A stretch of DNA of 43,278 nucleotides. It comes from an uncultured Bacteroidales bacterium. Its GTDB lineage: Bacteria > Bacteroidota > Bacteroidia > Bacteroidales > Muribaculaceae. Where the stretch lies: assembly GCA_905210435.1 (NCBI GenBank), contig CAJLWO010000018.1, positions 1 through 43,278 of the forward strand, written 5' to 3'. This document shows positions 16,538 to 23,905 of the stretch, one piece after another; within the stretch, counting starts at the first letter, position 1, and every line of letters starts with the position of its first letter. Both the position numbers and the translations under genes were made by a program. Below the pieces are notes generated by a model, which ran no database searches, had not been told where the DNA came from, and saw only the letters and a list, made by a program, of their open reading frames with translations.

Positions 16538-16598
16538 TGCAGTTTGTGCAGTTTCCGCAGTTTACTTGATGAAACTGCCGGAACTGCGGAACCTGCAA
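16538..16598. repeat. Palindromic array of 9-bp repeats
   Basis: On the plus strand three GCAGTTT-containing 9-mers start at 16538, 16547 and 16556, then after a short spacer three inverted copies (AACTGC cores at 16573 and 16582, and an AACCTGC variant from 16590) run in the opposite direction with the same 9-base period. The array fills most of the gap between the DUF3987 and Toprim genes. It resembles replication iterons or a strong structured RNA element; its position between two replication-type genes favours the first. Confidence 0.65.
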
Positions 16599-16602
16599 GG
16601 GC

Positions 16603-17967
16603 TTAGAGTTTGAGATATTTGCCATGCGAGGACTTCTGGAACAGTTTGCCGAGATTATTTTTCAGGAACTCCATAAAGGTGCGCTCTGCCATATCATTAG
16701 CTTTTGCTATGGCGATGCCTTCTCCGGTCTCAAATTCCTGAGGGAGTGCGCTGACTATTGCCAACTGTTGCGCGGTTAACGACAGTTCCTTCAGAATTGT
16801 CTGTACCTTTACGGCAGATTCCTTGAAATACTCGGCGAGAGTAATGGCGCGTTCTACCGATATAAGGTCAATCATATCTTTGCCGGCATCATTGCACGCC
16901 CAGCGCGCCATCTGAATAATCAGACAGAATCGTATGGCGTAGATCTGTAGCTTGCAGTAGATGCCTACAATAGTCTCGTTTGGTTCACGGTCGCAGATGT
17001 CTGACAATTCATGCTGCCACTTGAACAGACGTATCATAGCTTCCTCGGTAAACGGTATGGCTATCGGCAGAATGTCGTTGTTCTCATCAACGGTAAATTG
17101 CAATTCCATGAGCCTCGATAAAATGCGCTGCCATTCAGAGGCCACATCGAATGTCGGTTGCTTCATCGACCACCGGGTAGAAGTTTCGTGGCGGAGCAGG
17201 ACAAACAGAATGCGGTCTATGAAACCGTTGGCAGAGCGTTCACCTTTGGCAAGTTCGGAAAGAATGCGTTTCTGCATCGTACCTATGGATACAAACGGAC
17301 GCTTGATGAAGATTGAGCTGCGTGAGCTTTAGCGGTCGGACATAGTAGGCTTGGCACTGAATACCGACAGCCAGAACTGCTCCTCAGAGCCGTTGTTGTA
17401 ACGGTTGAAGTTCTTGACCCATGCCGACAGTTCATCCGAGAGGAGACACAAACCACGGCGATTCTGCGAATGGACGAGACTCAGCCCCTCCGGAGTAATA
17501 TCAGACACAAGAAAACGATGGCGGACAGGTTCACGAGGGCAGACCTCAATTCCTTTTTCTGCACGTTCCTTCCGGCTCATGTCAAGTTGATCCTGATATT
17601 CCAGATACTGTTTCTCGTAAATCCGGTTTTGCTCATAGTCATGCTCCACAAACGGACGCATTGCAAAACTAAGCGGATGACTCTTGTTGGCCCCGGGCCT
17701 TCCGATTAGTGCCATATACAGGATAGCACTCTCGTCCCAGCCCTCTTTCATTCGCGCAAGATGCGTGTTGCCTATCGCTACCGACACTGCCACCAGCATA
17801 GCAGCCGCAACATAATCGACTGGAAATCCATAGCAGTCGTTCACCTCCCTGATGATACGTTGGATTTTGGAGGGATAGAGGCTAATGGGAAATCCGCCGC
17901 CGGTGATTGCGGTGCAGTGGCCGATTGCCTTGTCAAGCACGAGCTGAGGTGTAAACACATCGCTCAT
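16603..17967 (-). pseudogene. DUF3987 P-loop ATPase with in-frame TAA
   Basis: A 454-codon DUF3987 gene, a P-loop NTPase common in Bacteroidales mobile elements and probably involved in replication of the excised form. A Walker A variant GRPGANKSHPL lies near residue 88, and SDITPEGLSLV plus LLSDELSAWVKNF give the Walker B-like region. A TAA at 17331-17329 divides it; the frame continues directly as SSRSSIFIKRPFVSIGTMQKRIL, which matches the family's continuing core. A single base change (for example AAA to TAA) explains the break. The truncated N-terminal product keeps the Walker A region but loses the C-terminal half. The start at 17967 lies three bases after the stop of the HTH gene upstream, so the two are co-transcribed. 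Confidence 0.8.
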
Positions 17968-17970
17968 AGG

Positions 17971-18345
17971 CTAACGGCTCATGCGGTTTCGTCCGCCGGG
18001 ACGCAGACCTTTGTTCATTTCGGCAACCATTTCATCATACTTCTCTTTCTGAGATTTCGGTTTGCCGGATGCCATATATTCCAAAAGCTCGCTCCTGATG
18101 AATCGCCATGCTTTGCCGCCGGGATTCTTATATGCCGGGATGATTCCGGCACGAGCCTTTTCATAGAGAGTGTTCTTGCACTCTCCGAGTAGTTTGCATG
18201 CCTCCTTCGCAGTGATGAAAGGAGAACTGTCAGTTGATGGGGGAGCAAGTGCGTTGCGCAGCTCATCTTGCAAGGCTGATACTCGCTCGATGAGATAGAC
18301 TACCGCTTCGGGAAGTCTGTCGAAAGTCACGGGTGTTGTGAACAT
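17971..18345 (-). CDS. Excisionase-like helix-turn-helix protein
   Basis: A 124-residue protein with a MerR/excisionase-type winged helix (HTH_17): FITAKEACKLLGECKNTLYEKARAG followed by IIPAYKNPGGKAWRFIRSELLEYM. Proteins like this act as recombination directionality factors or regulators in Bacteroidales mobile elements. The start was placed at the ATG at 18345, since an upstream in-frame TTG (18381) is weaker and AAGGA lies about 13 bases upstream of the ATG. It begins an operon with DUF3987 and the Toprim gene. Its promoter shares its layout with that of the integrase, which supports a joint role in excision. Confidence 0.8.
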   Translation of the reverse strand: MFTTPVTFDRLPEAVVYLIERVSALQDELRNALAPPSTDSSPFITAKEACKLLGECKNTLYEKARAGIIPAYKNPGGKAWRFIRSELLEYMASGKPKSQKEKYDEMVAEMNKGLRPGGRNRMSR

Positions 18346-18411
18346 GAATGCAACCGAATCCTTAGGAAACCGTCGTGCCAACGTGGCACATCCGGGCTAA
18401 AGATTCGGTTG

Positions 18412-18442
18412 CAAATGTATAAGGATAAGAATAGGAGAACAA
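18412..18442 (-). promoter_or_regulatory. Promoter of the HTH-DUF3987 operon
   Basis: Minus strand TTG (18442-18440), 20 bases, TACATTTG (18419-18412), followed by CAAC. The -33 region reads ATTGTTCTCC, identical to that of the integrase promoter. The -7 box is 49 bases from the first TCTCC box of the upstream array, again the same as for the integrase. Confidence 0.75.
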
Positions 18443-18467
18443 TGAGTCCTAAAAAGCCTCAAAAGCA

Positions 18468-18516
18468 TCTCCAAACTATCTCCAACGCCTCTCCGGTGGA
18501 TAAAAACGCCTTCTCC
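18468..18516. promoter_or_regulatory. Phased TCTCC array upstream of the HTH-DUF3987 promoter
   Basis: Plus strand TCTCC boxes begin at 18468, 18479, 18490 and 18512, that is every 11 bases with one missing step (two turns). The first pair is TCTCCAAACTATCTCC. One-helical-turn spacing puts all boxes on the same face of DNA, as for a multimeric or multi-domain regulator. Related boxes occur upstream of the integrase. Confidence 0.65.
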
Positions 18517-18545
18517 AGCAGGAGATTTGTTGAGAGTGGTGAATT

Positions 18546-19805
18546 TTAACCGGCGAGAAGTTCATTATCAAGGCATCTTGAATTTTTGCCTTTTTTCATC
18601 TGCCGGTCAATGAAATTTTCAAATTCCTCTTCAGTCATGGGTTCATCGTCTTCATCATCTTCCACATCATCATTAGAGTAGTCGTAGTCCTCGTTGTCCC
18701 ATTCATCGTCGTCATCGGGCCTTTCTTCGTCTTCAAACAGCGGAGGCATTCTCACTGGTCGATTTTCTGTTTGGATTGGAGTAATGGGGTCCGCTTCCTC
18801 ATGAGGAGTCTCGATTGCTTGAGCTACGGTCGTCGGTCCAGCGTCTTCCGAGATATGACATGCTTTTGTATCCTTGATTGCTTCCGATTGTTGAACGTCG
18901 TTTGAAAGACGATACTCTTCAATCGAGAAATTATTGTCAAAGCGTTCTTCGATTTTGATCACTCCCTGAAGTGGATTCTGTTTGAGTTTCTTTGGAAGCT
19001 GATTGTCTGAAAGACCATCAAGATGGTAGTGGAAGGTGGTTTTCAGGAAGTAAGTGATGAAGTTGTTTTGTTTCCCGAAGAGTCTACCCATATTCCATCC
19101 ATAGTGCAGCAATGACCATTTCTCGACCGGTGCGGAAACCTCGATTCTCTGAATTTTGCTCCCTGTTTCAATATCTTCGGAACTTCGAGGGTCCCAGTTG
19201 GGCGTGGAAGCTCTCTGAAATAATCCCAGACGGAAAAGAAGGGTCGGAACGTCTCGCTGTTTGATATAACTGCCAAGAACTTTCATTGTGTACTCGCAAG
19301 CGAATCTGTATTTGGCATCTTCCTGTGTTCTGACGAGTTCGCTTGCCGAATTTTTCATCTCGTTGATGTTTACAGAAACAAAGCCATCTTCGTCTTTTGT
19401 AATCGTTGCTCCGGTCGGAACGGCAACTTCACGTTTTAGATTAGACATTACATTGCGCATTATCTGCTCTAAATCATCGCGCGATACAGTAGCCTGTTCA
19501 AGCGGAACTGTCGTTTGTTCTACGGATGTTTCTTCTGTGATTGGTCGGGACACTGGAACTTTTACCATTTCCTCTTTCCCCTTTTTCTCGCCGATTAACG
19601 GCATATCTTGACCAGAGAGAAACTCAACGAGTATTGCATACAACGCAAGTCCGCCGATTATAATAAGGCAAAAGAACACATTGGCATTGAATTCTGATTC
19701 TCCTTTGGTCAGGATGGAATGGCGGATGACCAAAGCCGAAAATATATCGACTGCAATCACCAGCACAAGCAGCCAGGGATGATGGCCTTTGAATAGGTCT
19801 TTCAT
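18546..19805 (-). CDS. Two-TM protein with acidic C-terminus, unknown
   Basis: A 419-residue protein of unknown function. Two membrane helices lie at the N-terminus (WLLVLVIAVDIFSALVI, about 11-27, and VFFCLIIIGGLALYAILVEFL, about 43-63). A long soluble region follows with no recognisable enzyme motif; residues about 165-285 look folded (GSYIKQRDVPTLLFRLGLF, WSLLHYGWNMGRLFG). The C-terminus (about 350-400) is a very acidic, probably disordered stretch with repeated DD/ED runs. It lies between integrase and excisionase-like genes and has its own promoter. The intact frame, despite decay of neighbouring backbone genes, suggests it may still be under selection. Confidence 0.6.
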   Translation of the reverse strand: MKDLFKGHHPWLLVLVIAVDIFSALVIRHSILTKGESEFNANVFFCLIIIGGLALYAILVEFLSGQDMPLIGEKKGKEEMVKVPVSRPITEETSVEQTTVPLEQATVSRDDLEQIMRNVMSNLKREVAVPTGATITKDEDGFVSVNINEMKNSASELVRTQEDAKYRFACEYTMKVLGSYIKQRDVPTLLFRLGLFQRASTPNWDPRSSEDIETGSKIQRIEVSAPVEKWSLLHYGWNMGRLFGKQNNFITYFLKTTFHYHLDGLSDNQLPKKLKQNPLQGVIKIEERFDNNFSIEEYRLSNDVQQSEAIKDTKACHISEDAGPTTVAQAIETPHEEADPITPIQTENRPVRMPPLFEDEERPDDDDEWDNEDYDYSNDDVEDDEDDEPMTEEEFENFIDRQMKKGKNSRCLDNELLAG

Positions 19806-19855
19806 ACGGTGGTTGTTTAATCTTATAAGTCTTAAAATTTGATGAGTTTAACAAA

Positions 19856-19863
19856 CAAAGTTA
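19856..19863 (-). promoter_or_regulatory. -7 box of the two-TM protein gene
   Basis: TAACTTTG on the minus strand, 50 bases before the ATG at 19805, matches TAnnTTTG. It lies just after the integrase terminator, so this gene can be expressed separately from the integrase. Confidence 0.55.
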
Positions 19864-19903
19864 AAACACGATGCCACTTCCTATTGTTCAGCAGAAATAT
19901 AAT

Positions 19904-19933
19904 AAAGCCATCCCACGGAATGCGAGATGGCTT
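19904..19933 (-). terminator. Integrase terminator
   Basis: AAAGCCATC and GATGGCTTT form a perfect 9-bp stem with a 12-base loop, followed on the minus strand by ATTATATTT. It begins 18 bases after the integrase stop. The stem is symmetrical and could act weakly in both directions. Confidence 0.75.
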
Positions 19934-19951
19934 TACTTGAAAGATAATGGA

Positions 19952-21064
19952 TTATTTCAGGGTGATGGCATTGGATGCCTCGCGCTTTTTCTCGCTGACG
20001 ACATTGGCGTAAATCTGTGTCGTCCTGACGCTTCGGTGCGTAAGCATCTTTGAGACAACATATACGTCAATGCCCAACGAGATAAGGATGGTGGCGAATG
20101 AGTGGCGGAGACAGTGAAACGAAAGTTTCTTCTCGATGCCCGCTGCCTTGACCCATTTCTTGAATGGCTGTTGGGCCATTGAACGTCGAAAACCTTTGAA
20201 GATTAGTCCTTCTCCACGCTCGCCGCAGTATTTGAGCGCTTCGTCGCTAACCGGGAGGGTGGCTTCTGTATCGGTTTTCTCAGTGCAAAGTCGAATGCAG
20301 TATCCGCCATCTGAACTACGCTCGATATTTTCCCAGCGCAGTTGCAGCAGGTCACTGAGACGCAAGCCGGTAAATAATCCGAACATTGATGCTCGTTTGA
20401 GAACAGGCACCTCACAGTCGGTTGCGTCGAGAACCTTCATCTCGTCGAGAGTCAGATACTCCTTCTTAACCTCCTGCCATTTGATGCCTTCAAGGAAGTC
20501 ATTGACATTCTCGGTAATGTAGTTTTCCTTATATGCCATTTTCAGAAGGCAACGGAATGTTGACCAATAGTCCGCAGCCGAGTTGTTGGATAATGGTATC
20601 TTCTTATCAGGGTGACGCAGGTTGTGGGCATAGAGCAGATACTCCCGGAAGTCTTCGCACAGACTGGCGGTAACATCGCCGAATGTGCAGCTGCCGCCGC
20701 AGAACTTCTTGAAGTGGAGATAGACGCACATCCATTTGTCGTATTTGCTCTTCGCTTTCTTCTCGAAGTAGGCGAGGAAGTCCATCTTCAGTTTTGCCTT
20801 GTCAAGGAAGCCGAACTGCTCGTTGATAAGGCTCTGATAACGGATACAGCGGATTGCTTCGGCTTTCTCTTCCATTTCTTGATTGAAACGGCGTTGCATT
20901 TCGTTGGCGGGTTCCGCATAGATGACTATGCCGAGAGTCTCACGACGCGTCATCTTGTTGGTGTGGGGATTGCGTATCGCAGGGTAATAATCGAGATAGA
21001 GCGATACTTTTCCTCCGACATACGGGCGACGGCGGAGGAACACTTTGGTGCAGGTGTTTGTCAT
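19952..21064 (-). CDS. int: Tyrosine recombinase / integrase
   Basis: A 370-residue phage-type integrase that carries out insertion and excision of the element. The N-terminal part has the arm-binding and SAM-like core-binding regions typical of Bacteroidales integrases (RRETLGIVIY; FLAYFEKKAKSKYDKW). Catalytic residues are visible: Arg in LFTGLRLSDLLQLRW, His-x-x-Arg in FHCLRHSFAT, the later His in LTHRSVRTTQIYANV, and the nucleophile Tyr in that same segment. The frame is intact and the length normal. The gene is next to the right boundary, with the promoter at 21099-21129 and a terminator at 19904-19933. Integration next to mnmE is discussed under the att entry. Confidence 0.95.
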   Translation of the reverse strand: MTNTCTKVFLRRRPYVGGKVSLYLDYYPAIRNPHTNKMTRRETLGIVIYAEPANEMQRRFNQEMEEKAEAIRCIRYQSLINEQFGFLDKAKLKMDFLAYFEKKAKSKYDKWMCVYLHFKKFCGGSCTFGDVTASLCEDFREYLLYAHNLRHPDKKIPLSNNSAADYWSTFRCLLKMAYKENYITENVNDFLEGIKWQEVKKEYLTLDEMKVLDATDCEVPVLKRASMFGLFTGLRLSDLLQLRWENIERSSDGGYCIRLCTEKTDTEATLPVSDEALKYCGERGEGLIFKGFRRSMAQQPFKKWVKAAGIEKKLSFHCLRHSFATILISLGIDVYVVSKMLTHRSVRTTQIYANVVSEKKREASNAITLK

Positions 21065-21098
21065 TGCTTTTATGGGTTTGATGGTTGATAATCAGTTG

Positions 21099-21129
21099 CA
21101 AAAGTAGTGGGAGAAACAAAGGAGAACAA
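21099..21129 (-). promoter_or_regulatory. Integrase promoter
   Basis: Minus strand TTG (21129-21127) inside ATTGTTCTCC, 20 bases, TACTTTTG (21106-21099), followed by CAAC. The ATG is 34 bases downstream. The layout is superimposable on the promoter at 18412-18442. Confidence 0.75.
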
Positions 21130-21134
21130 TACCG

Positions 21135-21185
21135 TCTCCAGCGGTTCCGATGTTTCTCCAAACTGTCTCCGCCAGTTATATCTCC
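21135..21185. promoter_or_regulatory. TCTCC array upstream of the integrase promoter
   Basis: Plus strand TCTCC boxes begin at 21135, 21155, 21166 and 21181. The pair TCTCCAAACTGTCTCC (21155-21170) is identical but for one base to the pair at 18468, and stands at exactly the same distance from the -7 box. The last box falls in the 3' end of the multi-HTH gene. Confidence 0.65.
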
Positions 21186-22075
21186 GGAGAACCAAGCAGG
21201 GAATCAAGCTCCGAGCGGAGAATCAGCGTGTATTTGCCTTTTTTCTCACGGGTAATGTTGTGGTATTTCAGATAGTGGTGGAGCTGATCACGGGTCAGGT
21301 TGTATTTCGCCATCGCTTCGGGATAGGTGTAATACTCCGGTTCCTTTGGTGCGGTCTCGCCCTTTGCCAAGTCGAAATGATATTTGGAGTACATCACATA
21401 ATTTCCCTGTTTCTTTTTCGGAATGCCTTCCTTCGACACGAGCGTATAGATGGCAGATAGTGTCATACCGTACTTGGCCTGAATATCCCCCGCGGTATAC
21501 CATTCGGATATTTCTCCCTTTGGCTGTTGACTCGCAAAATAGTGGTCAACATGGCTGCGGCTCTAGAGCGTCTTACCTCGGCTCTGAGTTTTCGGCCAGC
21601 CCTCGCGCTCGGCAATCTTATACATTCCCGAATTTGACACGCCGTATTTCTCCTGTACCTCCTTCGAGGTATAGAACTCAGTGATGGGCGATTGTTGCCT
21701 TGTGGCTGAAGGCTCTTGGATTTCATGAGTTGAGAAGAGCGCATCTACGTCAACTCGTCTAATGAGGGTCTTTCGTTTCAACTTCCAGACCTTGATTACA
21801 CCTCGGTTGATATAATTGTAGATAGTGACGTGACATACACCGAGCAAGGTGGCCGCTTGTGTAGGTGTCAGAAATTCCTGTTTGGCTACTTCTTTCTGAA
21901 CAGATTGCTGATATTCATATTCTCGTTGGTATGATTCCAACTTTCCCTGACGCTTTCGTTCCTTGTATACGAGTCCCGAACATCGGTGGCTGCAATACTC
22001 CGCTGTTGTCTTACGAGCGATGAACTCGGTTCCGCACCAACGGCACTTCTTTTTGATTTCAATGTTGCTACTCAT
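21176..22075 (-). pseudogene. Zinc-ribbon / tandem-HTH regulator with in-frame TAG
   Basis: A 299-codon gene for a DNA-binding protein next to the integrase. Residues 10-32 form a zinc ribbon (CRWCGTEFIARKTTAEYCSHRC, read as two Cys pairs). After it come four HTH_17-type modules in series: FLTPTQAATLLGVCHVTIYNY, FYTSKEVQEKYGVSNSGMYKI, WYTAGDIQAKYGMTLSAIYTL and YYTYPEAMAKYNLTRDQLHHY, each followed by a basic wing. One TAG at 21565-21563 interrupts module 2; the frame then continues as SRSHVDHYFASQ with no further stop. A Tyr or Trp codon is the likely original. It probably regulated the element's integration genes. The truncated product would keep the zinc ribbon, module 1 and most of module 2. 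Confidence 0.75.
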
Positions 22076-22092
22076 TTTTATTCTGTGTTAGT

Positions 22093-22161
22093 GTTTATTT
22101 CGCCGTTTATTTCGACAAAAGTGTTCATGGGCGTAAACTGACGTAAACCTACATAAACATC
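22093..22161. repeat. GTTTA/TAAAC repeat cluster upstream of the regulator gene
   Basis: Two copies of GTTTATTTCG (22093, 22105; 12-base period) face three copies of CGTAAAC/CATAAAC (22132, 22142, 22152; exact 10-base period). The TAAAC core is the reverse complement of GTTTA, so the cluster is a set of inverted sites spaced by about one turn. It lies directly upstream of the multi-HTH gene and near the element end; autoregulation or recombinase arm-type sites are both possible. Confidence 0.45.
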
Positions 22162-22271
22162 GTCCACGACCTTGCGGCACGCATTGACGGGATTGACCGA
22201 CTTGATACAAATCGGGTACAAAAACACAGGTAAAAAGGGGTGAAAAGCGGTTATATTGCAGTATAGACACG

Positions 22272-22301
22272 AAAAAAGCCGCCCGATAACGAGCGACTTT
22301 T
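22272..22301 (-). terminator. Intrinsic terminator at the element end
   Basis: On the minus strand AAAAGTCGCTCG and CGGGCGGCTTTT pair (with G-U pairs) around TTAT and are followed by TTTTTT-like sequence. It points leftward, so it would stop read-through from the mnmE side into the element. Confidence 0.6.
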
Positions 22302-22411
22302 CAATATTTTACACCAGATGGCACCAGTTGTCACCAATAGGTTACTTGCCGATACAGTATGTAAGACAAAGCGAGCTAATATCTATGAATATCAACGAGA
22401 TAGAGCGATAT

Positions 22412-22429
22412 TTGCAAGGCTGATTGCAA
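22412..22429. other. Candidate attachment-site core
   Basis: TTGCAA-GGCTGA-TTGCAA is an inverted repeat with a six-base centre, the form expected for a tyrosine recombinase crossover site, in the gap between the multi-HTH gene and mnmE. The alternative is the last 18 bases of mnmE (22492-22509), the position used by SGI1-type islands. The second copy would lie outside the window, so neither is proven. Confidence 0.3.
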
Positions 22430-22461
22430 CGTTTTTACAACACTTTCGGGACAAATGATGC

Positions 22462-22485
22462 AAAACCGCCCTTTTGGGCGATTTT
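22462..22485 (-). terminator. mnmE terminator
   Basis: AAAATCGCCC and GGGCGGTTTT (minus strand) form a near-perfect stem around AAAA, six bases after the mnmE stop. The A/T flanks make it a typical Bacteroidota intrinsic terminator. Confidence 0.75.
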
Positions 22486-22491
22486 TATGCC

Positions 22492-23853
22492 TCACTTTCC
22501 CACGCAGAAGCGGGAGAAGATTGTGGTGAGGATTTCGGTGGTGGTTACTGTGCCTGTTATGGAGCCGAGATGGTGGAGGACTTCGCGGAGATCCTGGGCT
22601 ATGAAGTCGCCGGAGATGTTGGAGGTCAGGCCGGTTATCACGCGCTCTATCGGGGGGAGGGCGTTGAGGAGTGCCTGACGGTGGCGGGCGTTGGTCACTA
22701 TTATGTCGCCGGGATTGGTCAGGAGCGATTGCGCTATGCCGGTCAGGGTGTCGCGCAGCGTGTCGATGCCGGCAGATGTCCTGGCCGAGACTTCTACGGT
22801 CGTGGTGCCGGCGGGTATCATTTCAGCCGCCTGCTGTGAGGAGGCGACATCGGTTTTGTTGATTACTGCCACAAGGTGCTGATTGTCAGCTATGCTGTCA
22901 AGCCAATCAGCTTTCTGCGGGTTGACGGCATCAATCACGTGCAGCAATATTGTGGCGCGTCCTATCGCCTGCCGGCTGCGGTCTATGCCAAGCTGCTCGA
23001 TGCGGTCGTCGGTGTCACGTATGCCGGCCGTATCGATGAAGCGGAATGTGAAATCGCCTATGTTGACGGTGTCCTCGATAAGGTCGCGCGTCGTGCCGTG
23101 AATGTCGGATACAATCGCACGGTCATCGCCCACAAGTGCGTTGAGCAACGACGATTTACCCACGTTCGTAGGTCCGATTATCGCCACCGGAATACCCTCT
23201 TTGATGGCATTGCCGCTGTCGAACGACGCGGCGAGACGGTGTATTTCATCGCGCAATTCCACCGCCTGTGCGTGCAGTTTCTGCCGCGACGCAAACTCCA
23301 CATCCTCCTCCGAAAAATCGAGTTCCAATTCGAGCAGCGAAGCCAGTTCGAGCAGATTGTCGTGCATCGCGGCAAGCCGGCGCGAGAATCCGCCTTTCAT
23401 CTGCTTTATCGCAATATCGTGGGCTGCACGGCTGCGCGACGCTATCAGGTCGGCCACGCCCTCGGCCTGCGCGAGGTCCATCTTGCCTGCGGCGAACGCA
23501 CGCCGGGTGAATTCGCCATGTTCGGCGAGCCGCGCACCCGCCTCGACCAGCAGTCCCACAACGGCTTTCTGCACATACACCGAACCGTGTACCGACAGCT
23601 CCACCACATTCTCTCCCGTAAACGACCTCGGCGCACGGAATACCGCCGCCACACAGTCATCCACGACATCGCCCTGCGCGTCCACGATACTTCCGTAGTG
23701 AACGCTATGCGATGCCGCGTCGGCAAGCCTCTTGCCGCGCCACAATGTGTCGGTTATAGCTATCGCGTCGGTGCCGCTGACGCGTATTACCGCTATTCCC
23801 CCTACTCCTGAGGGAGTGGAGATGGCGCATATCGTATCTTTCTGTTCTGTCAT
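22492..23853 (-). CDS. mnmE: tRNA modification GTPase MnmE
   Basis: A 453-residue MnmE (TrmE), which with MnmG installs the carboxymethylaminomethyl group on U34 of tRNAs for split codon boxes. The N-terminal folate-binding domain (DTICAISTPSGVGGIAVIRVSG) is followed by a helical domain with the inserted G domain: GPTNVGKSS (227-235), DTAGIRDT, and NKTD. The C-terminus is FCVGK, the conserved FC(I/V/L)GK end with the essential cysteine. The gene is full length and undamaged although a mobile element is inserted right behind it. It is the last of three minus-strand genes after the glycosyltransferase and nuclease genes, 52 bases downstream of the latter. Confidence 0.97.
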   Translation of the reverse strand: MTEQKDTICAISTPSGVGGIAVIRVSGTDAIAITDTLWRGKRLADAASHSVHYGSIVDAQGDVVDDCVAAVFRAPRSFTGENVVELSVHGSVYVQKAVVGLLVEAGARLAEHGEFTRRAFAAGKMDLAQAEGVADLIASRSRAAHDIAIKQMKGGFSRRLAAMHDNLLELASLLELELDFSEEDVEFASRQKLHAQAVELRDEIHRLAASFDSGNAIKEGIPVAIIGPTNVGKSSLLNALVGDDRAIVSDIHGTTRDLIEDTVNIGDFTFRFIDTAGIRDTDDRIEQLGIDRSRQAIGRATILLHVIDAVNPQKADWLDSIADNQHLVAVINKTDVASSQQAAEMIPAGTTTVEVSARTSAGIDTLRDTLTGIAQSLLTNPGDIIVTNARHRQALLNALPPIERVITGLTSNISGDFIAQDLREVLHHLGSITGTVTTTEILTTIFSRFCVGK

Positions 23854-23905
23854 TTCAGGTAGAATATTTTTCTGTAACGTGTGTGCGCACCCCTGATGCC
23901 GTGCT

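Larger units (their letters stand above)
1..22430 (-). mobile_element. Integrated mobilizable element with defence cargo, left end outside window
   Basis: All genes from the left edge to 22075 are on the minus strand and include the hallmarks of a Bacteroidales integrative mobilizable element: tyrosine integrase (19952-21064), excisionase-like HTH protein, DUF3987 ATPase, Toprim/DUF6371 protein, DUF3408 protein, mobC and relaxase. No conjugation (tra/type IV secretion) genes are visible, so transfer would depend on a helper. The cargo (restriction, Qat, vsr, RiPP) is at the end away from the integrase and looks more A+T rich than the mobilization genes. The right boundary lies between the multi-HTH gene (start 22075) and mnmE (stop 22492). 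The left boundary is not in the window. Four backbone genes are broken, so autonomous mobility is doubtful. The exact right end is an estimate. Confidence 0.8.

Noticed and set aside
15401..22075. Reassigned stop codons as an explanation for the interrupted genes
   Set aside because: The three interruptions use TGA, TAA and TAG, and all three also end intact genes in this window, so no single recoding scheme fits.
22876..23811. 311-codon plus-strand frame
   Set aside because: Antisense shadow of mnmE with no recognisable protein features.
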